Assembly (NCBI RefSeq): GCF_003046795.1
Contig: NZ_PZKN01000029.1
Location: 1 to 56,077, forward strand
Direction of reading: 5' to 3'
From: Desulfonatronum sp. SC1
GTDB lineage: Bacteria; Desulfobacterota; Desulfovibrionia; Desulfovibrionales; Desulfonatronaceae
Length of the DNA stretch: 56,077 bases
The notes beneath the pieces are model-generated. The model was not told where the DNA came from. It ran no database searches and saw only the letters and a list, made by a program, of their open reading frames with translations. A program made the position numbers and the translations under genes. Positions within the stretch are counted from its first letter, which is position 1; every line of letters begins with the position of its first letter. Shown here piece after piece: positions 34,086 through 46,280 of this stretch.

Positions 34086-34760
34086 ATGAAGAATTCCGTC
34101 TTGCTTTCGACCCTGGCCGTGGCGGCCGCGTTGACCCTGGTGGCCGCGCATCTGGCCATCTGGCTGCATGCCCCGGTGGAGGCGACCATGGGGCTGGTGC
34201 AAAAGATATTCTACCTCCATCTGCCCCTGGCCTGGTGGGCCCTGCTCAGTTTTTTCCTGGTCTTCGTGGGCAGCGTGGGCGTGCTGGTGCGCAAAACTCC
34301 GGTCTGGGACGCCCTGGCCGGTGCGGCCGCGGAACTGGGCGTTTTGTTCAGCGGTTTGGCTCTGATCACCGGCTCCCTGTGGGCCAGGCCCATCTGGAAC
34401 GTCTGGTGGACCTGGGACCCCCGGCTGACCACGGCCCTGATCATGTGGTTCGTGTACATGGGCTACCTGGTGCTGCGCACCTCCCCGATCCCCGAGGTCA
34501 AACGCCGGACCCTCTGCGCGGTGCTGGGCATCGTGGCCTTCGTGGACATCCCGCTGGTCTTTTTCTCCACCCGGTTGTGGCGCAGCATTCATCCGTCCGT
34601 GATGTCCTCTTCCGGAGGGGGCATGGAACCCGAGATGTGGCAGGCCATGGGGGGGTCCCTGGCCGCGGTGGGCCTGCTCTGGATTGTTTTGGTCGCGTTG
34701 CGCGTCCGGCAAATCTTGTCCCAGGACCGCCTGGACGGCCTTTGGGCCGCCCGGCTTTAA
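34086..34760 (+). CDS. ccmC: Haem-handling protein CcmC
   Basis: 224 aa with six membrane segments. The WWD motif reads WNVWWTWDPRLTTALIMW (about 104-120), flanked by His residues (YLHLPLAWW near 44 and SIHPSVM near 169) that bind haem. CcmC loads haem on CcmE. The gene lies in a slot between element copies B and C. The stop TAA is directly followed by copy C. No ccmD is seen after it. Confidence 0.94.
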   Translation: MKNSVLLSTLAVAAALTLVAAHLAIWLHAPVEATMGLVQKIFYLHLPLAWWALLSFFLVFVGSVGVLVRKTPVWDALAGAAAELGVLFSGLALITGSLWARPIWNVWWTWDPRLTTALIMWFVYMGYLVLRTSPIPEVKRRTLCAVLGIVAFVDIPLVFFSTRLWRSIHPSVMSSSGGGMEPEMWQAMGGSLAAVGLLWIVLVALRVRQILSQDRLDGLWAARL

Positions 34761-34980
34761 CAGTCCGTTGAAAAACTCCCAATTGCTGCGTCGCCACAAA
34801 TAGTTCAAACTCTCACGTATAAATAAATACGCTTCGACCTTGATTCGATTGCCAGGACGGCAAATCGATAATGTGGCGCAGCCACAGCCCGCAGGGGCCG
34901 GACACAGGACGTGTCCGGTAGCTTTTTTTGCTCCTTGCACTTAGGATTTTTGAACGGACTGCCAACAAGGGACTTTTCTG
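34761..34980 (+). repeat. Structured repeat element, copy C (after ccmC)
   Basis: Main body 34761-34961, starting with CAGTCCGTTGAAAAACTCCC directly after the ccmC stop codon TAA and ending TTTTTGAACGGACTG. The tail is degraded (CCAACAAGGGACTTTTCTG). The terminator hairpin CCGGACAC-AGGAC-GTGTCCGG with T7 is intact and would end the ccm transcript. Some base changes from A and B are seen (TCGCCACAAATAG for TCGCTGCAAAAAG). Confidence 0.9.
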
Positions 34981-35073
34981 AGTCTCCGGGCGTCGAAAGC
35001 CCACGCGTATTCGTATCGTCAACGGTTCTCCGTCGACATTGAGCCTTCTCTTTTTTCTCGATTCTCGCCGACC

Positions 35074-37067
35074 ATGTTTCACCAGTTCAAAAATCCCAAA
35101 CTCTACGTCATGTTCCTGACCGACGGCCTGCTGTTCGCCCTGGCCATGGTCCTGAGCTATCTGATTCGTTTCGATTTTCACGTGGACGACCTCTACCAGG
35201 TGCAGATGATTCACCTGGTGATGATTGCCCTTCCGCTGAAACTGGCGGTGTTCACGGTTTTCGGGCTGTACCGGGGCATGTGGCGGTACACGGGGTTGGG
35301 CGATTTGTGGCACGTGGTCCAGGCGGCATTGATCAGCAGCCTGCTCCTGGTTGCCCTGATGTTCACCTGGAACCGCCTGGAAGGATACCCGCGCACGGTG
35401 TTCGTCCTGGACGCAGCCTTCACCATGCTTTTTGCCGGAGGGCTGCGGATGGTGATCCGTTCCGGGTACACCATGCAGGGCAGCATCCGCAATTTTCCCT
35501 GGTGCGTTCCCTTGCGGCGTACGCCCAAGGGCAGGCGGGTTCTGATCCTGGGAGCCGGGGACGCCGGGGAAAAGATTCTGCGTGAGATTCAGGAAAATCC
35601 AGACCTGGATCATCATGTCGTGGGATTTCTGGACGACGACCTGGGCAAGAGGGGGCGGACACTGCACGGAGTCCCGGTACTGGAAGAGATTGCCATGCTG
35701 CCCTACATCGTGGAAAAGGTGCGACCGGACGAGCTGTTGATCGCCCTGCCCTCGGTCAGCGGCACCCGAATGCGTTCCATCGTCGAGTTGTGCAAGCAGG
35801 TAGGCGTTTCCTTCAAGACGTTGCCGGTGATCGGGGAGATCATCGACGGCAAGGTCAGCGTACGCTCCTTGCGGGAAGTCAATTTTCAAGACTTGTTGGG
35901 CCGCCCTGCCGTTACCCTGGACGACGACGGCATCCGCGGGATACTGGCCGAGAGGACCATCCTGGTCACGGGAAGCGGGGGGTCCATCGGTTCGGAACTC
36001 TGTCGGCAGATTATCCGCTACGCGCCAAGAAGGCTGATTCTTTTGGATTCCGGCGAGACCAATCTCTATTCCATTCAGATGGAATTGGAGCACGAGCATC
36101 GCTTTACGGACTATGTTCCGGTACTGGGCCAGGTGCAGGACGAGGCTCTGATGGAGGACGTGTTCACTGCCTACGCTCCGGAGGTGGTCTTCCACGCCGC
36201 AGCCTACAAGCATGTTCCCATGCTGGAGAATAACCCCTGGCAGGCTGTATTGACGAACATCGTCGGCAGCAAGGTGGTCATGGAGAAATCCCTGGCCCAC
36301 GGAGTGCAGCGTTTCGTGCTTGTTTCCACGGACAAGGCGGTACGACCCACCAACGTGATGGGGGCCAGCAAGCGGGTGGCCGAGTTGCTGCTGCGGGGTA
36401 TCCAGAACGGCCGGACCCGGTTCATGGCCGTGCGTTTCGGAAACGTGGTGGGGTCTTCCGGTTCGGTGATCCCCCTTTTTCGCCGCCAGATAGAATTGGG
36501 TGGGCCAGTGACCGTGACCCATCCGGAAATGATCCGCTACTTCATGACCATTCCCGAATCCGTGCAGTTGATCCTGCAAAGCGCGACCCTGGGGAAGGGC
36601 GGTGAAATTTTCGTCCTGGACATGGGCACCCCGGTGCGCATCCTGGACATGGCTCGTGACCTGATCCGGCTTTCCGGCAAGGAGCCGGACGTGGACATTC
36701 CCATTGTGATCACCGGTCCTCGGGAGGGGGAGAAGCTTTTCGAGGAGCTGGTGATGGAATCCGAGGGGGTGGACAGTACCAGCCACGAGAAAATCATGGT
36801 CTTGCACGAGGATGGGCTTAACGGCGAGGCCGAGGACTGGAACGTGCGGTTGGCTGTTCTGTACAAATTGATGGACCAGCTCCAGGCCGCGGCCGGACGG
36901 CATGATGCCGTCGCGATCAAAGACATCCTCGGTCGGATCGTCCCGGAATACAAGGCGCAATGCGGGCATCCGCTGTTTTCCTCCGATGATGTGGAGGAGA
37001 AGGCCGTCTCGGTGCCGGTGATGGAGAGCGCCGAGAGAAACCCAAGCGAAAACCTGAGGGAGACGGC

Positions 37068-37071
<4 letters not shown>
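35074..37071 (+). CDS. CapD/WbpM-type nucleotide-sugar epimerase/dehydratase
   Basis: 665 aa. Four N-terminal membrane helices (about 10-110) precede two Rossmann folds. The first includes RVLILGAGDAGEKILREI (about 154-171), and the second starts ILVTGSGGSIGSELCRQI (about 298-315). The catalytic region reads VSTDKAVRPTNVMGASKRVA, with Met-x-x-x-Lys in place of the Tyr-x-x-x-Lys of ordinary SDR enzymes, as known in large WbpM-like 4,6-dehydratases. It makes 4-keto-6-deoxy UDP-sugars for cell-surface polysaccharide. The end overlaps aroC (ATGA). Confidence 0.9.
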
Positions 37072-39859
<2,788 letters not shown>

Positions 39860-39861
39860 TC

Positions 39862-40338
39862 ATGACGTCGCAATCCTCCATCCCGCTTCCTATCCAGCAC
39901 CAGTACGCCGACGAACTAAGCCATTGCTACGGTTGCGGTCGGAACAATCCGGACGGGCTGCAAGTGAAAAGCTTCTGGGACGGGCAAACGTCCGTGGCCA
40001 GGTTTACGCCCAAACCGGAGCATATCGCCGTGCCAGGGTTCGTGTATGGCGGACTGCTGGCTTCGCTGGTGGATTGCCACGGCGTGGGGACGGCCGCGGC
40101 GGGGGGAGCTGACCGGGCCGAAGGCGAGCCTCTGGGACGATACGTCACCGCGTCGCTGCACGTGGACTTTCTCAGGCCGACCCCGCTGGGCGTGGAGCTG
40201 GAGCTGCGCGGCCGGGTCCGGGAGCGCAAGCGCCGCAAGCTGGTGGTGGAGGTGGAGATTCTGGTCAATGGCGTGGTCACGGTCCGTGGGGAAGTGGTGG
40301 CCGCGCCCATGCCCGCGAATATGGAATTGCAAGGTTGA
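39862..40338 (+). CDS. Hotdog-fold thioesterase (PaaI/4HBT superfamily)
   Basis: 158 aa. An N-terminal CYGCGRNNPDGLQV is typical of a subgroup of PaaI-like thioesterases. The core strand-helix reads VPGFVYGGLLASLVDCHGVG, with Asp72 near the usual catalytic place, and SLHVDFLRPTPLG follows. It probably hydrolyses acyl-CoA thioesters; substrate unknown. The ATG at 39862 comes 3 bases after the pgi stop; a GTG at 39856 is an alternative. Confidence 0.85.
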   Translation: MTSQSSIPLPIQHQYADELSHCYGCGRNNPDGLQVKSFWDGQTSVARFTPKPEHIAVPGFVYGGLLASLVDCHGVGTAAAGGADRAEGEPLGRYVTASLHVDFLRPTPLGVELELRGRVRERKRRKLVVEVEILVNGVVTVRGEVVAAPMPANMELQG

Positions 40339-40353
40339 TATCATTGGATGACG

Positions 40354-40393
40354 TAACGCAAAAGGCGGCCCATATGGGCCGCCTTTTTGCGTT
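40354..40393. terminator. Bidirectional terminator between thioesterase and msrAB genes
   Basis: A near-perfect palindrome: AACGCAAAAGGCGGCCCAT and ATGGGCCGCCTTTTTGCGTT. It has A-rich and T-rich outer arms, so it acts as a terminator for both convergent genes. Confidence 0.92.
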
Positions 40394-40413
40394 GTGGGGA
40401 AACCGAGGGGGCG

Positions 40414-41535
40414 TTATTCCTGAAACAGCTCCGTGAACTCACCATACCCCTCCAGCTCCAAATCTTCCCGGGGGATGAAGCGCAAGGCCGCGGAATTGAT
40501 GCAGTAGCGCAGGCCGGTGGGCACCGGACCGTCGGGGAAGACGTGGCCCAGGTGGGAGTCGGCGTGTTTGCCGCGGACCTCGGTGCGGCGCATGAACAGC
40601 TTGCGGTCCACATGCTCGGTGATGTTCTCGGCGACCAATGGCTTGGAGAAGCTGGGCCATCCCGTTCCGGAATCAAACTTGTCCAGGGTGCTGAACAGCG
40701 GTTCACCGGAAATCACGTCCACATAGATGCCCGGGCGCTTGTTGTCCCAGTAGGCGTTCTTGAAAGGCGGCTCCGTTCCATTCTCCTGGGTGACCTGGAA
40801 CTGGAGCGGGGTCAGCTTGGCTTGCAGCACGTCACGGGAAGGCTTGATGAATGGAGCGGCAAATCCCTTGGCCGTGGTGCGTGGCTGGACTTCGGTGCCG
40901 CTCCAGTGCGCGTCCAGGAAGGGCTGGCGACCGGACAGCACTCGATATCGTTGATAGTGGGTCGGGTTGGTTTCGGAGTAATTCTGGTGATAGTCCTCTG
41001 CGGGATAGAAGGCTTGGCCCGGAAGGATCGGGGTGGTCACGGGCTTGGAGAAACGGCCGGAGGCGTCAAGGGCCTTCTTGGAGGCTTCGGCGGTGATGCG
41101 CTGGGCTTCGTTGTTGTAGAAGATCGCGGTCTTGTACTGCGATCCGCGATCCGCGAACTGACCCCCTGGGTCCGTGGGATCAATGGAGCGCCAAAAGGCG
41201 TCCAGGATTTCGGAGTAGGACGTCTTCGCGGGATCGAACCGGATCTGGACCGCCTCGACATGGCCGGTGTCGCCGCCGACCACTTGCTCATAGGTGGGGT
41301 GTTCCACGGTTCCTCCGGTGTAGCCGGAAATCGCCTCCAGGACACCGTCCAGGTTGCGGAGGTCGGATTCCAGACACCAGAAGCACCCTCCGGCCAGGGT
41401 GGCCGTCTGGATGGTTTCAGGGGCGTGCTGCATGGTGCTCTCCTTGGCTTCAGCCATGGTTGTCGCGATCATCAGAGTCAGTATCGTAATCAGTGCCATG
41501 ATGGTGAATGTGTCCGTTCCTGTGTATTTACTCAT
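40414..41535 (-). CDS. msrAB: Fused methionine sulfoxide reductase MsrA-MsrB, exported
   Basis: 373 aa from the ATG at 41535, with AAGAGGCAAG in front. An N-terminal hydrophobic segment (about 10-28) suggests export or membrane anchoring. MsrA covers about 43-200 with the nucleophile Cys51 in [11 protein letters not shown] and [15 protein letters not shown]. MsrB covers about 245-370, with [21 protein letters not shown], and the nucleophile Cys345 in [11 protein letters not shown]. The two CxxC zinc pairs of some MsrB proteins are absent. It repairs both sulfoxide stereoisomers of methionine in the envelope. Confidence 0.95.
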   Translation of the reverse strand: MSKYTGTDTFTIMALITILTLMIATTMAEAKESTMQHAPETIQTATLAGGCFWCLESDLRNLDGVLEAISGYTGGTVEHPTYEQVVGGDTGHVEAVQIRFDPAKTSYSEILDAFWRSIDPTDPGGQFADRGSQYKTAIFYNNEAQRITAEASKKALDASGRFSKPVTTPILPGQAFYPAEDYHQNYSETNPTHYQRYRVLSGRQPFLDAHWSGTEVQPRTTAKGFAAPFIKPSRDVLQAKLTPLQFQVTQENGTEPPFKNAYWDNKRPGIYVDVISGEPLFSTLDKFDSGTGWPSFSKPLVAENITEHVDRKLFMRRTEVRGKHADSHLGHVFPDGPVPTGLRYCINSAALRFIPREDLELEGYGEFTELFQE

Positions 41536-41811
41536 TCTTGCCTCTTGCGTGAAACGGTTGCCGGAATGGATCAAATAAGATCGGGAATCGGTATGGCAAG
41601 AAGGCGAATGCGACAGGGTGGAGAATAACAGTGCCGGAAGCCTGTATAGGCAAAGGGATCGTGGGGCGGCGGAGTCGGGAAATGACTCAAGGGCATGGAC
41701 AAGACGCATCCATGCATGCGCACGTGAAGCGTCATGCGGGATGGTGAAGCACTAGGAGAACAGGGCGTTAAACCCTGAGGGAGGGGGTAGCCGGAGGGCG
41801 GGACGATGCTG

Positions 41812-42252
41812 CTATTTTCGGCCGCTTCCCCGACATTGCGGACACAGGCCGAACAGGTACATTTTGTGGCCGGTCAAGGTAAAGTCGTGGTCCTTGGCCA
41901 GTTGTTCCTGGAGGCTTTCAATTTGGTGGTCCACGACTTCTTCGCTGCGGCCGCAACTGGTGCAGATCAGGTGGTCGTGATGGGCTTGGCCGAAGGTCGG
42001 CTCGTAGCGGGAGACGCCGTCCCCGAAGTTGACCTCCCGGGCGATCCCGGAGTCGGAGAGCAGTTTCAGGGTCCGGTAGACGGTGGCTTGTCCGACACGC
42101 TGATCGATCTGCTTGACCAGATTGTAGAGTTCCTCGGGGGATACGTGGTCCTTGGTGTTCCAAAAAACGTCGAAAATCAGACCACGTTGGGCGGTGAACT
42201 TGAGCTTTTTCTTGCTCAGGAAGTGGAAAAACTGATTGCGCGCATCGTGCAT
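41812..42252 (-). CDS. Fur-family metal/peroxide regulator
   Basis: 146 aa. A winged helix (about 5-80) with LKFTAQRGLIFDVF and QRVGQATVYRTLKLL is followed by a dimer domain with the metal-binding set HHDHLICTSCG and the C-terminal CPQC. It could be Fur, PerR or Zur. The ATG at 42252 has GGAG 9 bases upstream and is preferred over a TTG at 42267 or ATG at 42261. It lies after msrAB on the same strand with 276 bases between, and the msrAB neighbour makes a PerR-like role plausible. Confidence 0.9.
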   Translation of the reverse strand: MHDARNQFFHFLSKKKLKFTAQRGLIFDVFWNTKDHVSPEELYNLVKQIDQRVGQATVYRTLKLLSDSGIAREVNFGDGVSRYEPTFGQAHHDHLICTSCGRSEEVVDHQIESLQEQLAKDHDFTLTGHKMYLFGLCPQCRGSGRK

Positions 42253-42267
42253 GGTTGGCATCTCCAA

Positions 42268-42580
42268 GGAAAGATTGATTTTGCTCTACAGCGCATCTCA
42301 CTCTCTGTCAATGTATGCCCCATAGCGCGGGTGTGTGTAAAAAATAAGTAATTTCAGTGTATTGACATTGAGGTCAAGAGAAATTATGGGTATATGGCCA
42401 TGACGCGCCATTTCGTTAACTGGGGTTCCAGCCTCTAAGGTACGGCCATGAATGGAATGTGCTGAGTGGTTGCATATCGGATGGCACGAAAGAAAGGAAG
42501 GTTTGCGTCCGCCAGCGGATGGAAAAAATGAAGGGCCGAGGCCCCCAGACCCTTTGATTCCTCGACTTTTGGAGCGTTTC
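42268..42580. promoter_or_regulatory. Divergent intergenic region with promoter candidates
   Basis: 313 bases between the Fur-type gene and the DUF6485-like gene. TTGACA at 42362 followed after 17 bases by TATGGG (42385) is a candidate plus-strand promoter. No clean Fur or PerR box stands out. No gene is supported here. Confidence 0.35.
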
Positions 42581-42793
42581 ATGATCAAGAACAGTCAATG
42601 CCCGCGAATCCGAATCAACACCAAATTTTGCTCATGTACGCATCAGGGCTGCCCGAAGCATGGGCTGTGCTGCGAGTGCCTTCACTACCATCGCCAGCGT
42701 CGCGAACTGCCGGCGTGTTATTTCACCGAGGATGAAGAGCGTTCCTACAACCGAAGCATCGATTTTTTCGTGCAACGACGCACTCCCAAATGA
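42581..42793 (+). CDS. DUF6485-like Cys-rich small protein
   Basis: 70 aa. Cys and His residues are concentrated in the N-terminal half: [21 protein letters not shown], then LPACYF. This pattern fits the DUF6485 family of small metal-binding-like proteins. GGAG precedes the ATG at 42581. The stop overlaps the start of the GAF gene by 4 bases. It probably binds zinc or an iron-sulfur cluster; the function is unknown. Confidence 0.72.
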   Translation: MIKNSQCPRIRINTKFCSCTHQGCPKHGLCCECLHYHRQRRELPACYFTEDEERSYNRSIDFFVQRRTPK

Positions 42794-43851
42794 CACCTCC
42801 CTTGAATCCTATGGACTCCTTGAACATGGGGTGCCTGAAACACCTTCTCGGCATCGTGGCCAACTCCTTTGACGCCTACTCGGCGGTCCTGTTTTTGTCC
42901 AACGAGGAAGGCGTCCTGAGGATGGCGGCGCATTTCAGCCTCGGGGACGATGTGGCCGAGGGGGCGGAGGTCGTGCCGGGCAAGGGGTTGGTGGGCTGGA
43001 TTTTACGCAATGATCAACCGCTCCTTGTCAACAACTTCGAGTTGCAGACTGAATCTTTGGGGTACTACTCTGGACGAAGTGAATCAGCTGTCAAGTCGTT
43101 CATGGGATGTCCCTTGCGCGACGGGCAGGGGATCGTCTGCGTGGACAGCAAGAAAAGTTACTCCTTCAGCACCAAGGACCAAAAAATTCTGCATCAGTTC
43201 GCGGAATTCATTGCCAAATTGCAATTGGATTCCTGTCGCCAGGAGACCAATAGGCAGGATTTCGTTTATTACCAGGCTTTGCGGGAAATCCAGGAACTTC
43301 GCCAACGGTATCCGCTTTGGTCCGCTTATCTGAATCAATTCCTCCATATCTTGGCCCGCACCACGGGGACCAAACACGTGGCCCTGGCCGCGCGAGATGA
43401 GTTCGGCCAAAATTTTTTCATCGAGGGCTGGACGGACGACTTTCCCATCAATCAGCGTTCGAAAAACGAAAAATATCCCTTCGGCAGCGGGCTCGTGGGC
43501 TGGGTGTTCAAGAATGCAAAACCGGTTTTTTCCGCGGACGCCGAGTCCGGCCATACCGGGTCGACCCTTTTCGCCAAGGACGTCATCGGAGGACTGGCCT
43601 TGCACACCGTGATCTGTCTGCCGCTGAGCGTACACAAGCGGACCAGGGCGGTGCTGATCCTCGCCGATGAGGCCCCGCGGGATATCGCCGATGAAATGCG
43701 GTTTTTTTTGCGTCTGGTCACGGAGTATCTGGAGTTTTTTCTGGAAAATCTGTATCTCAAGAACCATGTGAGCAAACTGCGAGCCCAACTCTCCCCCAAA
43801 ACGTCTCCGATCTTTCCAAATAACGAAGCCCAGGACTTGCCACCAAGCTGA
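42790..43851 (+). CDS. Double GAF-domain protein
   Basis: 353 aa. Residues about 15-150 and 180-330 are two GAF-like domains. The first has [20 protein letters not shown] and [15 protein letters not shown]; the second has [21 protein letters not shown] and [20 protein letters not shown]. Repetition of G-L-V-G-W-x-(L/F)-(R/K)-N shows the two are related. There is no output domain, so it may be a signal sensor working through a partner. It is coupled to the DUF6485-like gene and lies before mreB. The ligand is unknown. Confidence 0.82.
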   Translation: MTPPLNPMDSLNMGCLKHLLGIVANSFDAYSAVLFLSNEEGVLRMAAHFSLGDDVAEGAEVVPGKGLVGWILRNDQPLLVNNFELQTESLGYYSGRSESAVKSFMGCPLRDGQGIVCVDSKKSYSFSTKDQKILHQFAEFIAKLQLDSCRQETNRQDFVYYQALREIQELRQRYPLWSAYLNQFLHILARTTGTKHVALAARDEFGQNFFIEGWTDDFPINQRSKNEKYPFGSGLVGWVFKNAKPVFSADAESGHTGSTLFAKDVIGGLALHTVICLPLSVHKRTRAVLILADEAPRDIADEMRFFLRLVTEYLEFFLENLYLKNHVSKLRAQLSPKTSPIFPNNEAQDLPPS

Positions 43852-43883
43852 GGCGGCTGTATCAGTTCTGACGCCATGTCGCC

Positions 43884-43911
43884 GCGAGGCGCGAGGCGCG
43901 AGGCGCGAGGC
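43884..43911. repeat. 7-bp tandem repeat GCGAGGC before mreB
   Basis: Four perfect copies of GCGAGGC, followed by a degenerate fifth (ACGAGCG). The repeat is in the 195-base gap between the GAF gene and mreB. A change in copy number could alter the spacing of promoter elements. Confidence 0.85.
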
Positions 43912-44046
43912 ACGAGCGACCTTCAGAGCTTGCCGTTTTTTTTCGCTTATCTAGGCCATCAGGCCCGACGTGGTTTTCGTGCCTCTTTTCGGCTGCTCCC
44001 GGCTTTCGCCGCACACTTTCCGTAATTCACAAGGTGGACTGCCTCG

Positions 44047-45072
44047 ATGTTTCTCCAACGTTTTTTTTCGCTCATGAGCAAGGATCTGGCCATGGACCTG
44101 GGTACGGCCAACACCCTGGTCTATACACCCAAAGACGGCATCGTTTTGAACGAGCCGTCCGTCGTGGCCCTGGACAACCGAAGTGGAAACGTGCTGGCGG
44201 TGGGCAGGGAGGCCAAGGAGTTTCTGGGGCGGACCCCGAAAAGCATCCGGGCTATTCGCCCGCTGAAGGACGGGGTCATCGCGGACTTCGAGGTCACCAA
44301 GGAGATGATCGCCTACTTCGTGCGCAAGGTGATCCGGGGGATGCGGCTGGTCAAGCCGATGATCATCATCGGCGTGCCGGCGGGCATTACGCAGGTGGAA
44401 AAACGGGCGGTCATCGAGTCCGGGACCCAGGCCGGAGCCCGTGAAGTCCGATTGATCGAGGAGCCTATGGCCGCGGCCATAGGCGCGGGATTGCCCATTG
44501 ACCAGCCCATCGGGAACATGGTCGTGGACATCGGTGGCGGTACCACCGAGGTGGCCGTACTTTCGCTTTCTTCCGTGGCCTACTCCGAGTCCGTGCGCAT
44601 CGCCGGGGACGAGATGAACGAGGCGATTCAACGGTACGTGCAGGACAAGTACCAGATGCTGATCGGTGAAAACATGTCTGAAAGGGCCAAAATCGCCATC
44701 GGCTCGGCCTATCCGTTGAAGACGCCGCTTTCCATCGAAATCGGGGGGAAAAACATGGTGGACGGCAACCCCCGTACCCTGACCCTGCATGACGCCGAAA
44801 TCCGAGAGGCGATCCAGGAACCGGTCAACGCCATCGTCCTGGCGGTTCGCAGGGCGCTGGAAAAGACCCCGCCGGAACTGGTGGCCGACGTGGCCAGCAA
44901 CGGCCTGTACCTGGCCGGAGGGGGGGCGCTGCTCAAGGGGCTGGACGATCGTATTTCCGAAAGTTCCCATATTCAGGTGATCACGGACGACGATCCGCTG
45001 ACCACCGTGGTGCGCGGAGTGGGGAAGGTGCTTGAAAACCAGAAGCGGTTTGCTTCGGTGTTCATCAACTAG
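44047..45072 (+). CDS. mreB: Rod shape-determining protein MreB
   Basis: 341 aa. ATPase motifs are phosphate 1 AMDLGTANTLVY (15-26), connect 1, IGVPAGITQVEKRAV, phosphate 2 MVVDIGGGTTEVAVLS, and adenosine YLAGGGALLKGL. The N-terminal FLQRFFSLMSKDL is a membrane-binding amphipathic helix. It directs lateral cell-wall growth. No mreC/D follows; the next gene is convergent. Confidence 0.97.
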   Translation: MFLQRFFSLMSKDLAMDLGTANTLVYTPKDGIVLNEPSVVALDNRSGNVLAVGREAKEFLGRTPKSIRAIRPLKDGVIADFEVTKEMIAYFVRKVIRGMRLVKPMIIIGVPAGITQVEKRAVIESGTQAGAREVRLIEEPMAAAIGAGLPIDQPIGNMVVDIGGGTTEVAVLSLSSVAYSESVRIAGDEMNEAIQRYVQDKYQMLIGENMSERAKIAIGSAYPLKTPLSIEIGGKNMVDGNPRTLTLHDAEIREAIQEPVNAIVLAVRRALEKTPPELVADVASNGLYLAGGGALLKGLDDRISESSHIQVITDDDPLTTVVRGVGKVLENQKRFASVFIN

Positions 45073-45076
45073 TTTT

Positions 45077-45252
45077 CATCCGGAAACGGCCCTTTTTCCT
45101 TTTGGCTGCGTCAGTCTTCACAATTATTTCGTCAACGTATTGCTATACGCCTCCTCATAATTGTTTGACTTCCTTGCCAAAAGAAAAAATTGCTCGTTTC
45201 CGGATTGAAAACCGGCAGTTTCAGCATCCGGAAACAAAAGAGTTTCCGGATG
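45077..45252. repeat. Four copies of CATCCGGAAAC in alternating orientation
   Basis: CATCCGGAAAC (45077-45087), GTTTCCGGATT (45196-45206), CATCCGGAAAC (45225-45235) and GTTTCCGGATG (45242-45252). The last two form an 11-base stem with a 6-base loop just after the stop of the sodium channel gene on the minus strand, a likely transcript end. The region lies between convergent mreB and channel genes. Confidence 0.75.
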
Positions 45253-45260
45253 GAAACCAA

Positions 45261-46088
45261 TCAGCGCCGACCGTCGCTCCGTCCTTCTCTTTCCTTCAGT
45301 AATTCGGCCAATTTGGCGTCCACTGCCTCCAGGCGACTTTCCAGTTTCAGCCAGACCTTGGCCGGGTCCTCTTTCGTCCCTTCCTCGATGGCCTTCTCCT
45401 CCATCGCTCCGACGATGATTCCCACCACCAAATTGATGACCGTGTACGTGGTCACGATGATAAACGGCACGAAGAACATCCAAGCTTGCGGATAGACTTC
45501 CATAACCGGCCGGACGATGCCCATGGACCAGCTTTCCAGGGTCATGATCTGGAACAAGGTGTACAACGAGCCGCCGATGGAGCCGAACCACTCCGGGAAG
45601 GCCGCGGAGAACAGCTTGGTGGAGATGACCGCGCCGACGTAGAAGATGATGCCCACGATACCGGCCACGGAACTGACCCCGGGCAGGGCGTGGAGCATGG
45701 CCGCGATGACTCGGCGCATGTTGGGCAGGGCGGAGATCATCCGCATCACCCGCAGCACGCGCAGCGACCGCAGCACGGCCAGACCTCCTTGGCTGGGCAC
45801 CAGGGAGATGGCCACCACCAAGAAATCGAACACATTCCACCCTTCCCGGAAGAAGTTTCGGCGCTGGGCGTACAGCTTCAGTCCGATCTCTACGATGAAA
45901 ATGGTCAGGCATATCCGGTCGATGCCCAGGAGCAACGGGCCGGCCAGTTCCATGGCCCGGGCCGAGGTTTCCAGGCCGAGAACGATGCCGTTGATGATGA
46001 TCACGAAAATAACCGCGTTCTGAAATCGGCTGTTCTGGACGAGGTTCAGGATTCGATCGCGAGTGCTCGCGCTGGGTGTGGTGGTCAT
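45261..46088 (-). CDS. Voltage-gated sodium channel (BacNav type)
   Basis: 275 aa, six membrane segments (S1-S6). S4 carries Arg107, 110, 113 and 116 in every third place (VLRSLRVLRVMRM). The pore has the selectivity filter TLESWSMG (183-190), the sodium filter identical to NavAb and NavMs. The C-terminal end is a neck and coiled coil (KLESRLEAVDAKLAELLKE) that assembles four subunits. BacNav channels in alkaliphiles supply sodium for Na+-driven motors and pH balance. The window also has motAB, 43 kb away. Confidence 0.93.
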   Translation of the reverse strand: MTTTPSASTRDRILNLVQNSRFQNAVIFVIIINGIVLGLETSARAMELAGPLLLGIDRICLTIFIVEIGLKLYAQRRNFFREGWNVFDFLVVAISLVPSQGGLAVLRSLRVLRVMRMISALPNMRRVIAAMLHALPGVSSVAGIVGIIFYVGAVISTKLFSAAFPEWFGSIGGSLYTLFQIMTLESWSMGIVRPVMEVYPQAWMFFVPFIIVTTYTVINLVVGIIVGAMEEKAIEEGTKEDPAKVWLKLESRLEAVDAKLAELLKEREGRSDGRR

Positions 46089-46133
46089 GGGGTTGGTTTG
46101 TAAAATGATGGTTGAGGAAAAGGATCAGATGAT

Positions 46134-46280
46134 TGTTGAACACGTCCTCTTAGCGGCAGTCCGTTCAAAAATCCCAAGTGCAAGGAGCAAAGAAAGCTCA
46201 AGGTCGAAGCGTATTTATTGATGCGTGAGAGTTTGAGCTTTTTGCGGCGACGCGGCAATTGGGAGTTTTTCAACGGACTG
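46134..46280 (-). repeat. Structured repeat element, copy E (reverse, internal deletion)
   Basis: On the minus strand it starts CAGTCCGTTGAAAAACTCCC at 46280, directly after the stop codon TGA of the DUF1007 gene. The body is only 124 bp (to 46157) because about 77 bp, including the terminator hairpin CCGGACAC...GTGTCCGG and the GTGGC stem, are missing. A diverged tail reaches about 46134 (TGTTGAAC on the plus strand). Confidence 0.85.
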
